Assembly (NCBI RefSeq): GCF_900078675.2
Contig: NZ_LT546237.1
Location: forward strand, 678,632-742,631
Length of the DNA stretch: 64,000 nt
Origin: Mycobacterium interjectum
GTDB lineage: Bacteria > Actinomycetota > Actinomycetes > Mycobacteriales > Mycobacteriaceae
Reading direction: 5' to 3'
Below are positions 17,933 to 25,708 of this stretch, in pieces (positions within the stretch are counted from its first letter, which is position 1; each line of letters begins with the position of its first letter). The translations under genes and the position numbers were made by a program. A model generated the notes under the pieces. That model saw only the letters and a program-made list of their open reading frames with translations. It was not told the origin of the DNA and ran no database searches.

Positions 17933-19315
17933 ATGGCTGAAGGCGTGTTCGGACGCAGCGACGCTGAGATCGACCTCCTGGTGCGTGGTATGCGGTCGGG
18001 CATCGCGGTGGTGGGCTTCGGTTACATCGGTACCGTGATCGGCGCCGTGCTGGCCGATCGCGGCTGGCCGGTGACGGGGATCGACGTGCGACAGAGCGTC
18101 GTCGACGAGATCAACCTGGGCAGGACCACGGTGCCCGAGCCGGGGCTTGGCGAGCTGGTGGCCAACAACGTGGGAGTCGGTCGGCTTCGCGCCACGACCG
18201 ACTTCGGTGCGCTGGCCGACAACGACTTCGTCATTGTGACCGTGGGAACGCCGCTGGGCCCGGACTTCGAGCCCATCGTCGACGACATCAAGGCAGCGGC
18301 GACGGCCGTGGGGGAGCACCTGCGCGCCGGCCACCTCGTCATCCTCAAGAGCACAGTGCCGCCCGACACCACTGAGAATCTGGTCCTGCCGATCCTCGAA
18401 GAGACCTCGGGGCTGCGGGCCGGGGTCGACTTCGGGTTGGCGTTCTGTCCCGAGCGCCTCGCCGAAGGGCAAGCCATCCACGAGCTGACATCGATCCCCG
18501 TCGTGGTCGGAGCCGTCGATGAGCGCAGCGCGCGCGCCTGTTCCACCCTGTGGCGACACGCCCTGGGAGTGGAATCCATCGTCGTCGACGATCCGCGGAC
18601 CGCCGAGATGGTCAAGCTCGCCGACAACCTGTGGGTCGACCTCAACGTCGCACTGGCGAACGAGCTGGCCAAGGTGTGCGACCGGCTCGGGATGGACGCC
18701 CTTCAGGTCATTGAGGCGGCCAACACGATGCCCAAGGGCGGTCGTGACGCGAACATCTTGCGTCCGAGCATGGGCGTCGGCGGCTACTGCCTGACCAAGG
18801 ATCCGTGGTTCGTCAACCATCTGGGCGAGTCCGTCGGGCTGGAGCTGGCAATCCCGCGGACGTCGAGGACTGTCAACGACACGATGCCGGCCTACACCTA
18901 CGGGTTGCTCACCCAGCTGCTTGCCGATCAGGGCAAGGTGGTCGAGACCAGCAAGATCGCGGTGCTGGGTATCGCGTTCAAGAACAACACCGGCGACTGC
19001 CGGCTCACGCCCACCAAGTACGTCGTCGCCCTGCTCGAGGAGTCCGGCTGCCAGCTGTCGGTCCACGACCCGTGGGTACCGGAGGAGGAGGCCCACACGG
19101 TGACGAAGGTCCCGTTGACCGCGGACATCGAGTCGGCGGTCAAGGATGCCGATGCCCTGGTGGTGCTTGCGGGGCACCGGGAGTTCCACCAGGTTCCGCT
19201 GGTCCGGCTTGCCGAGCTGACGGCGGCCGGGTGTGTGTTCCTGGATGGCCGGAATAGCTTTGACCCGGCGGCGGTGCGCGCGGCAGGCTTCGTCTACAAG
19301 GGGATCGGCCGATAG
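17933..19315 (+). CDS. UDP-sugar 6-dehydrogenase (UDP-Glc/UDP-ManNAc dehydrogenase family)
   Basis: This 460-residue nucleotide-sugar dehydrogenase oxidises C6 of a UDP-sugar to a carboxylate in two NAD-dependent steps. It has the N-terminal NAD-binding loop (IAVVGFGYIGTVIG, about residues 23-36), VGTPLG, KSTVPPDTTE, FCPERLAEGQA, and the catalytic Cys286 in GVGGYCLTKDP. The FCPERxxEG form is typical of the WecC/UDP-HexNAc branch as much as of UDP-glucose dehydrogenases, so the exact sugar is open. A uronic acid precursor is the expected product. The next gene, an SDR epimerase or decarboxylase 37 bases downstream, probably uses it. Uronic acids occur in some mycobacterial GPL glycans. Confidence 0.9.
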   Translation: MAEGVFGRSDAEIDLLVRGMRSGIAVVGFGYIGTVIGAVLADRGWPVTGIDVRQSVVDEINLGRTTVPEPGLGELVANNVGVGRLRATTDFGALADNDFVIVTVGTPLGPDFEPIVDDIKAAATAVGEHLRAGHLVILKSTVPPDTTENLVLPILEETSGLRAGVDFGLAFCPERLAEGQAIHELTSIPVVVGAVDERSARACSTLWRHALGVESIVVDDPRTAEMVKLADNLWVDLNVALANELAKVCDRLGMDALQVIEAANTMPKGGRDANILRPSMGVGGYCLTKDPWFVNHLGESVGLELAIPRTSRTVNDTMPAYTYGLLTQLLADQGKVVETSKIAVLGIAFKNNTGDCRLTPTKYVVALLEESGCQLSVHDPWVPEEEAHTVTKVPLTADIESAVKDADALVVLAGHREFHQVPLVRLAELTAAGCVFLDGRNSFDPAAVRAAGFVYKGIGR

Positions 19316-19352
19316 GGATCGAAAACCGCTACACGGAAGCGAAAGAGCAAAT

Positions 19353-20354
19353 ATGTCGAATGTCGTCGTGACGGGCGGCTACGGTTTTATCGGGTCGCAT
19401 TTGGTCTCGGCATTGCTGGACCGCGGAGACTCGGTCACGGTGTTCGACTTCGCCAAGAACACCCGTGACACCAGCATCGACTTCGACCGCCATGCCAATT
19501 ATCGATTCGTCCAAGGCGATGTCAGAGACCTGAGTGCGCTGGAACAAGCCCTGACTCCCGGCGTCGACACGGTCTTTCACCTGGCCGCGGTCGTCGGTGT
19601 CAAAAACTATCTCGACGATCCGCTCGGTGTCCTCGACGTCAACGTGATCGGCACGCGCAACGTCCTGGAGCTGAGCCGGCGGCATCGAACGCGGGTGGTG
19701 TTCGCTAGCACGTCGGAGGTGTTCGGGAAAAACCCGAACCCGCCCTTCGCCGAGGACGATGATCGTGTCCTGGGTTCGACACGTACCGCGCGGTGGAGCT
19801 ACAGCACCAGCAAGGCCATGGCCGAGCATCTGGTTTTCGCGATGCACACCGCCTACCAACTTCCGGTTACGGTGGTGCGCTACTTCAATGTGTATGGCCC
19901 GCGGCAAAATCCGATCTTCGTGATTTCCCAGAGCATTCACCGGATCCTCAACGGCCGCCAGCCGTTGCTGTACGACTCGGGTGAGCAGACGCGCTGCTTC
20001 ACCTACGTCGACGACGCGATCGCCGGCACGTTGCTCGCGGCCGACAACGACGCGGCGATCGGCGAGGCCTTCAACATCGGGAGCATGACCGAGACCACCA
20101 TGCGTGACGCCGTCGCACTAGCGATCAAGGTCGCGAATGTCGACTCGGTATCTGACGTCGAAGCCGTCGACACCGGCGCGCGCTACGGGGGGCGCTACGA
20201 GGACATTCCCCGTCGTATCCCCGACTCGACCAAGGCGCAGCGGGAGCTGGGATGGCGCCTCCAGGTCGACGTCGAGGAGGGGATCCGCCGCACCATCGAG
20301 TGGGCGCGCGCCAACCCGTGGTATCTCAAAGAGCCCGCGGGCGATAAGGCGTAA
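19353..20354 (+). CDS. NAD-dependent sugar-nucleotide epimerase/decarboxylase (extended SDR)
   Basis: This 333-residue extended SDR protein has the N-terminal VVTGGYGFIGSH dinucleotide motif, the catalytic Tyr150/Lys154 pair in WSYSTSKAMAEHL, and the family signature RYFNVYGPRQNP. The ATG at 19353 has a GAAAGAG ribosome binding site and gives the normal N-terminus; the frame is open upstream but overlaps the dehydrogenase. Related enzymes are UDP-glucose/glucuronate 4-epimerases and UDP-glucuronate decarboxylases. Lying 37 bases after the UDP-sugar dehydrogenase, it probably epimerises or decarboxylates the uronic acid. It ends 144 bases before glycosyltransferase copy 3, which may use the product. 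Confidence 0.88.
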   Translation: MSNVVVTGGYGFIGSHLVSALLDRGDSVTVFDFAKNTRDTSIDFDRHANYRFVQGDVRDLSALEQALTPGVDTVFHLAAVVGVKNYLDDPLGVLDVNVIGTRNVLELSRRHRTRVVFASTSEVFGKNPNPPFAEDDDRVLGSTRTARWSYSTSKAMAEHLVFAMHTAYQLPVTVVRYFNVYGPRQNPIFVISQSIHRILNGRQPLLYDSGEQTRCFTYVDDAIAGTLLAADNDAAIGEAFNIGSMTETTMRDAVALAIKVANVDSVSDVEAVDTGARYGGRYEDIPRRIPDSTKAQRELGWRLQVDVEEGIRRTIEWARANPWYLKEPAGDKA

Positions 20355-20498
20355 GACTGCCGCGTGTCCAAGGCCCCTGGATTCCAGTTCAATCGTGCGG
20401 TTAGCGCGATATGCGCGCTGGGCGCTGAGCCGAGGACGCGGCATGCCGCTTCCATTACCCAACACGCGCACGGCAAGTGAAAGGCTATGATCTCGCCG

Positions 20499-21779
20499 AT
20501 GAAATTTGTGCTGGCAAACTGGGGAACTCGCGGCGAAGTCGAGCCCTACGTCACGGTCGGCCGCGAGCTGGTGCGCCGCGGGCACGAGGTGCACATGGCC
20601 GTAGCGCCCGAAATGGTCAGCTTCGCCGAGGCGGCCGGGCCTACGGCGGTGGCCTACGGACCGGCTTTGAAGGACATTCTGGACCCCCACCGCGATTTCT
20701 GGGCTGGCTTGTTCACCACCCCCTGGCGGGTTCGGGAGCTGGGCAGGTTGTCGGCAGAATACGCGGCGCCCCTTGCGCAATGCCGGGCGGAGGTCAGCAA
20801 GACGCTCACGTCGCTGGCGGACGGGGCCGACCTGTTGCTCACCGGCATGAATTACGAGAACGACGCGCTCAACGCCGCGGAGCATTGCGGCATTCCGTTC
20901 GCCACGCTGCATATCTTCCCGCTGCGAGCCAACGGCCGGCTCCTGCCGTACCTGCCGGCGCCCGCGGCCCGCTCGGCCACGCGGATGCTCGACTGGACGG
21001 CCTGGCGCGGAGGAAAGAAGATCGAGGATGCGCAGCGCCGTGAACTCGGTTTGTCCGAGGCGACGCGCCCCTGGCCGCGTCGGATCACCGAACGCGGATC
21101 GCTGGAAATTCAGGCCTACGACGAGGTGTGCTACCCCGGGCTGGCGGCCGAATGGGCGAAATGGAATGAGCAGCGGCCCCCCAGAAGGCCGTTTGTCGGC
21201 GCGCTGACGATGGAGTTGCCGACGGACAACGATGACGAGGTCGCGTCCTGGATCGCCGCGGGAACACCGCCGATTTGCTTCGGGTTTGGCAGCGTGGGCG
21301 TCGAGTCCGCTGCCGAAACGCTCGCCATGATCAGCTCGGCCTGCGCGCAGCTGGGTGAGCGGGCGTTGGTGTGTGCGGCCGGCTCCGACTACAGCGACGT
21401 CCCGCACTCCGAGCACGTCAAGGTGGTGGGCGTGATGAACTACGCGGCCGCCCTGCCCGCCTGCCGCGCGTTCGTGCACCACGGCGGCTGTGGCACGACG
21501 AACGCGGGTCTGCGCGCGGGACTGCCGACGTTGATCCTTTGGACGTTGCCGGATCAGGGGCTTTGGGGAGCGCGGGTCAAACGACTGAAAGTCGGTACTG
21601 GGCGGCGCTTTTCGGCCACAACCGAGAAATCGTTGGTCGCGGACCTGCGCACGGTCCTCACCCCGCAATGCCGCAGCCGGGCCCGCGAGCTCGCCACTCG
21701 GATGACCAAAGCCGCTGACAGCGTGACGATCACCGCCGATCTGGTGGAAAATTTCGCCCGCCTCAAGCGGGTCGGCTGA
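20499..21779 (+). CDS. GT1-family glycosyltransferase, GtfA/GtfB-like (copy 3)
   Basis: This 426-residue GT1 enzyme has the family N-terminus MKFVLANWGTRGEVEP. The family start is ATG 20499. An in-frame ATG at 20487 lies closer to a GAAAGG ribosome binding site and would add four residues, so either could be used. The donor site VHHGGCGT, followed by TNAGLRAGLPTLILWTLPDQ, is intact. It follows the UDP-sugar dehydrogenase/epimerase pair, which suggests that it transfers the uronic acid or derived sugar. It converges with the epimerase gene on the other strand with only 6 bases between stops. Confidence 0.92.
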   Translation: MKFVLANWGTRGEVEPYVTVGRELVRRGHEVHMAVAPEMVSFAEAAGPTAVAYGPALKDILDPHRDFWAGLFTTPWRVRELGRLSAEYAAPLAQCRAEVSKTLTSLADGADLLLTGMNYENDALNAAEHCGIPFATLHIFPLRANGRLLPYLPAPAARSATRMLDWTAWRGGKKIEDAQRRELGLSEATRPWPRRITERGSLEIQAYDEVCYPGLAAEWAKWNEQRPPRRPFVGALTMELPTDNDDEVASWIAAGTPPICFGFGSVGVESAAETLAMISSACAQLGERALVCAAGSDYSDVPHSEHVKVVGVMNYAAALPACRAFVHHGGCGTTNAGLRAGLPTLILWTLPDQGLWGARVKRLKVGTGRRFSATTEKSLVADLRTVLTPQCRSRARELATRMTKAADSVTITADLVENFARLKRVG

Positions 21780-21785
21780 GCGGTC

Positions 21786-22895
21786 CTACTTCAGCACACC
21801 TGTCGTAGGGGTGTGATCGCTCGCTTTGACTGATTCGGGTTGCTCGCCGATCCAGTCGAGCAGTGCACGCAGACCGTCCTCGAGCGCCCACTTCGGGTGC
21901 CAGTCGAGCGCCTTCGTTGCGGGCTCGATGTCGCACCTCGCGGCGCGGACGTCCCCGTCGCGGAATTTCGCCACGACCTTCGGTTCGGGGGCGTCGCAGA
22001 TTGCGGCAATCTGTTGAGCCAGCTCGTGGATGGTGGACGGGACGCCCGACCCGATGTCGAGGCAGCGTGGCTGCGCCGCGGGTTTCTCTATGGCGGCGAA
22101 CAGCGCCTCGACGACGTCGTCGATGTAGACGAAATCGCGCACGATTTGTCCGTCTTCGTAGACCTCCAGCGTGCGCTGCTCGCGAGCCAATCGCGCGAAA
22201 AGGGCGACTATTCCGGTGTAGGAGTTCGTCAGCGACTGACCCGGACCGTAGACGTTCTGCAGCCGCAGCACGCTGAGATGGGTGTCATGGGCGGCCGTCC
22301 AGGCGGACAAGATGTGTTCTTGGGCGAGTTTGGTGGCGGCGTAAATGTTGGTGGGCCGCGGCTCGGTTCGACCGGCGCGGCTCGGCAGCGGCACCGCCGG
22401 ATCGTCGGTGGGTCCCGGGGGATCCCAGATTCCGGCCAGCAGTTGAGCGTGGCTGCGCGGCTGCGGGTAGAAGATCTGTGCGCCGCATTGCCAAGCGCCC
22501 TCGCCGTAGACGGCCCGCGACGATGCCACGACGAGCTGGTCGGGCACGTGTGCGGAGCGGCTCAGGGCGTCGAGGAGTTGCGTGGTGCCCACCACGTTCA
22601 CCGAGCCGTGGCGGGTCGCTTCCGACAGCGACTGCGCGGTTCCCGTCTCGGCCGCCAAATGCACGACTTGGGACGGTCGGCACAACCGCAGCACGGCGTC
22701 CCAGTCGGGGGCGTGGGTGACGTCGCCGGTGCACAGCCGCACCGATGGCGGCAGGTCGATCGCCACATGTTCGCCGTGCACCTGCGGGTGCAAGACGTCC
22801 ATGACGGCGACGTCGTGGCCGGCTTGGACGAGTCGGCGCGCAAGCGCGGACCCGATAAACCCTGCCCCGCCAGTGATCAACACCGATGTCGACAA
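21786..22895 (-). CDS. NAD-dependent epimerase/dehydratase (extended SDR)
   Basis: This 369-residue protein has VLITGGAGFIGSALARRL at the N-terminus, the catalytic pair Tyr185/Lys189 in NIYAATKLAQEHIL, and LQNVYGPGQSLTNSYTG, all typical of the dTDP/UDP-sugar epimerase and dehydratase group. A proline-rich insert of about 25 residues lies before the catalytic Tyr. The start is TTG 22895, a weak choice supported by the immediate glycine-rich motif. It probably makes or modifies a deoxysugar nucleotide for the glycan. A decayed second copy of its 3' half lies at 25391-25665, next to another acyltransferase, so this gene and the acyltransferase downstream of it were once duplicated together. Confidence 0.87.
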   Translation of the reverse strand: MSTSVLITGGAGFIGSALARRLVQAGHDVAVMDVLHPQVHGEHVAIDLPPSVRLCTGDVTHAPDWDAVLRLCRPSQVVHLAAETGTAQSLSEATRHGSVNVVGTTQLLDALSRSAHVPDQLVVASSRAVYGEGAWQCGAQIFYPQPRSHAQLLAGIWDPPGPTDDPAVPLPSRAGRTEPRPTNIYAATKLAQEHILSAWTAAHDTHLSVLRLQNVYGPGQSLTNSYTGIVALFARLAREQRTLEVYEDGQIVRDFVYIDDVVEALFAAIEKPAAQPRCLDIGSGVPSTIHELAQQIAAICDAPEPKVVAKFRDGDVRAARCDIEPATKALDWHPKWALEDGLRALLDWIGEQPESVKASDHTPTTGVLK

Positions 22896-23007
22896 AATCC
22901 GTTGCCTCTCGTTACTTTGCTAAGGAAGCGCGTGACCGGCACGTACTGCTGGACGTGCGGTCCGCGCCGATCATATTGGAGACCACGTCACAACACCGTG
23001 CACCATG

Positions 23008-25194
23008 TCAACCGTTGGCGAGTGCGCGGTCAGCCAGCGCCCCGATCACCGGCGCCAGCAGGCGAGAGTAAACGAGCGTCACGTGACGTTCGTCGGCGTA
23101 CGCCAAGGTGTTTCCGACGATGACCGGGCAGCGATCGGCGGTGCAGAACAGCTCGGTGAGGTCGGCGTATTGTCCGCCGCCGGCTTTGCTGGCGGCGGTT
23201 TCGGCCGCGATACCGGGTTGGTTCACTGCCTTTGACTGGGGCGGCGAGCAGGCGCTCGCGTCACTGAGGTGAACGGACACGCAGTCCGGCACCACTGACT
23301 GGGGATCCGGTATCGGACCAAGCACCAGTACCTGGGCGCCCATACCGCGCAGCTGTTGCACCTGGCGGGTCAGGCTGGCGATCCATTCCGGATCGTAGGC
23401 CGTGAAACCTGACGCCAGACCGTAGCGGGCGCCGTACGCCCGCATCATGTCGAGCACGACTAGCCGCGGGTGCTCGGCCTGTAACCGGGTAAGGACCTGC
23501 TTGCGCCACTGCTCGCACTCGGTGTACTCCCGGCGAAGGACAGGATTAAAGACGGGCAAATCCATAAATGGGCATAAGCCCTTGGCCAGGGTCTCGAGCC
23601 GCCAGTGCCGCTGCGCGGCGACCTCCTCAAATGCCTGTTCCCACATCGCGGCATTCGAATCGCCGATCAGGGCCACTGTCATCGACGATGCGGTATCGCC
23701 CGTCGCACACTCTGGCTGCCCGCGCTCGACGAAATTGCGCAGGCACCCGCCGAGAGAAAGGGCCTTCAGCTGGGCCGCCGCGTCGGTAAGCGGCGGGTTC
23801 AGGTTCGAGGGTACGAGTTTGAGGTCGGTCGAGGCCGCGACCGCGGCCTGCACCTGCGCGACCGCTTGTCGCACCGCTGCGTCATACGCGTCCTTGTCGG
23901 AGCCCGCGGGGGGACGCGTTGCCTTAACGGTCAGTGCCGTAGCCGCGGGGCCACGGCCGACCGGAGTAGGCATCAGGACCAGCAGGACCAAGCCGACACA
24001 GACCGCTACCGCGGTGGCTGTACCGCCGAGCGCAAGACTGCGGGTGGCCGACCGGCGCACGGGATCGGCGAATCGTAGCGGGTTCTCGATGAAGCGCAGG
24101 GTGAGCGCAGCCAGTCCTAGGGAAAATAGGACCGCTGTCAGCGCGCGCCCTAGGGAAGGGCCGGTCGCTGAGGCAGGCGCCACGAGCAGCACCGGCCAGT
24201 GCCATAGGTACCACGAGTAGGACACCCGCCCGATCGCCCGCATCGGCCGCACTGCCAGCGCGCGGCCGCATCCCTGCGCAGGGGCGGCGCAGCCCGCACC
24301 GATCACCAGCCCCGCACCCAGTACGGGCAACAGCGCGGCGGTACCCGGATAGGGCGTGGCCGGACCCAAATGCGTGCAGGCGAACAGGATGACAACTAGC
24401 CCTGCCCATCCGGCAATCGCAGCGATCAGTGGCGGGAGTCGACGCCATTGGCCTGCGGTCAGGGCGACCAGGCCGCCGACGGCCAGCTCCCAGGCCCGGG
24501 TGGGCAGCGAGAAGAACGCCACCGGAGGGGCCAGGCGAGTAGCCACCAGCGACAGCGCAAACGACACCGCTGCGACGAGCGCCAGGACCATCAAATACGG
24601 CGTCGCCGACTCGCTGGCATGGGTCCGGGTGCGCCGCCCTGCCCGTCGGATCAGCCAGGCCGTCGCGATGATCATGGCCGGCCACACCAGGTAGAACTGC
24701 TCCTCGACGCCCAACGACCAATAGTGCTGGAATGGCGACGGCCGCTGGTTGTTGGCGAGATAGTCGATGCCTTGGAGCATGAACCGGTAGTTGCTGACGT
24801 ACAACGAGCTGGCGATGCCGTCACCGATGACGTGCCGGGACTGCAACGGCGATGACATGACAGCTGCGCCAAGCATGATCATCACCCCGACCGTGGCGGA
24901 CGCCGGCAGCAGGCGGCGGGCCCGCGCCCCGTAGAAGCGGGCCAGTCGAACGGTGCCGGAGACGCTCGCCTCGCGCCAGAGCAGCCCGGTGATCAGGAAG
25001 CCCGAGATGACGAAGAAAACGTCCACGCCGACGAATCCGCCACCTACCCCGGGTATGTCGGCATGAAAGAGGACAACGGCCACCACCGCAACAGCGCGCA
25101 GGCCCTCGATATCTGCGCGAAATCCCGTTTCTGCCGAGGATCGACCAGGCACTGCTTCGGTAGGACTAACGCTGTCGGCTGAGTGCAAGGTCAC
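23008..25194 (-). CDS. Membrane acyltransferase with SGNH domain, OafA-like (copy 3)
   Basis: This 728-residue AT3-SGNH protein belongs to a tandem set of three. Membrane-domain motifs are FRADIEGLRAVAVVAVVLFHADIPG, VDVFFVISGFLITGLLWREA and SLGVEEQFYLVWP. SGNH block I is LIGDSNAAMWEQ and the closing motif is DERHVTLVYSRLLAPV, so the catalytic Ser, Asp and His are retained. The GTG start follows an AAGGTAG leader 36 bases after motif copy D. Its closest relative here is copy 4. The variable region between the membrane and SGNH domains and within the SGNH domain may set acceptor choice. Confidence 0.92.
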   Translation of the reverse strand: MTLHSADSVSPTEAVPGRSSAETGFRADIEGLRAVAVVAVVLFHADIPGVGGGFVGVDVFFVISGFLITGLLWREASVSGTVRLARFYGARARRLLPASATVGVMIMLGAAVMSSPLQSRHVIGDGIASSLYVSNYRFMLQGIDYLANNQRPSPFQHYWSLGVEEQFYLVWPAMIIATAWLIRRAGRRTRTHASESATPYLMVLALVAAVSFALSLVATRLAPPVAFFSLPTRAWELAVGGLVALTAGQWRRLPPLIAAIAGWAGLVVILFACTHLGPATPYPGTAALLPVLGAGLVIGAGCAAPAQGCGRALAVRPMRAIGRVSYSWYLWHWPVLLVAPASATGPSLGRALTAVLFSLGLAALTLRFIENPLRFADPVRRSATRSLALGGTATAVAVCVGLVLLVLMPTPVGRGPAATALTVKATRPPAGSDKDAYDAAVRQAVAQVQAAVAASTDLKLVPSNLNPPLTDAAAQLKALSLGGCLRNFVERGQPECATGDTASSMTVALIGDSNAAMWEQAFEEVAAQRHWRLETLAKGLCPFMDLPVFNPVLRREYTECEQWRKQVLTRLQAEHPRLVVLDMMRAYGARYGLASGFTAYDPEWIASLTRQVQQLRGMGAQVLVLGPIPDPQSVVPDCVSVHLSDASACSPPQSKAVNQPGIAAETAASKAGGGQYADLTELFCTADRCPVIVGNTLAYADERHVTLVYSRLLAPVIGALADRALANG

Positions 25195-25227
25195 CTACCT
25201 TGGAAGAGGACGAGTCCTTAGAGTCGA

Positions 25228-25245
25228 GGCATTATCACACACCTG
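25228..25245 (-). promoter_or_regulatory. 18-bp promoter-like motif, copy D
   Basis: An exact CAGGTGTGTGATAATGCC on the minus strand, 36 bases (from GATAAT) before the GTG of acyltransferase copy 3. Confidence 0.7.
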
Positions 25246-25390
25246 ACAAATAGGGTGGGCCGATTCCACGATCGGCGGCGCTCAAGGAAAATCCCGGTGT
25301 ACGAATTGGGCAGCGAGTGGCCCGGCACAGAGGCATTGTTCAGACCGGCTGCATAGATTGATGTCGCGTGCGGCCGCTTAGGCGTGCGGG

Positions 25391-25665
25391 GTGAGCGGTT
25401 CCACTGAGGCACAGCTGTCATTAGGGGATGTGATCGATCGGCTTGACGGGTGGATCAGGTTGCTAGCTGCTCCACTCAGGCAGCGTATGCAGACCGTCCT
25501 CGAGCGCCCATTGAGGCGTCAGTCGAGTGCCTTCATCGCCGGCTCGATGTCGCAATTGGCGGCTCATACGTCGCCGTCGCGGAATTTCGCCGCGACGATA
25601 GGTCCGGGGGTTACCCGACAGGATGTCGAGTCGGCGTGGTCGGGGATACAGGTTTCCCAATCGCC
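25391..25665 (-). pseudogene. Decayed 3' part of the SDR epimerase gene
   Basis: This stretch aligns with the 3' end of the epimerase gene and its downstream flank (about 21775-22090). It begins with the short spacer that follows glycosyltransferase copy 3 and continues through a nearly identical CAGACCGTCCTCGAGCGCCC block and the CCGTCGCGGAATTTCGCC block. It then skips about 60 bases and resumes at ATGTCGAG. Frameshifts and the deletion destroy the frame. Together with the acyltransferase that follows (copy 4) it shows that an epimerase-acyltransferase unit was duplicated and one epimerase copy then decayed. The rest of 25195-25708 holds motif copy D and no other gene. Confidence 0.8.
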
Positions 25666-25708
25666 GCGGACGGTGAAAGAACGTGCCCAGCAGACGCCGC
25701 GGACCATG

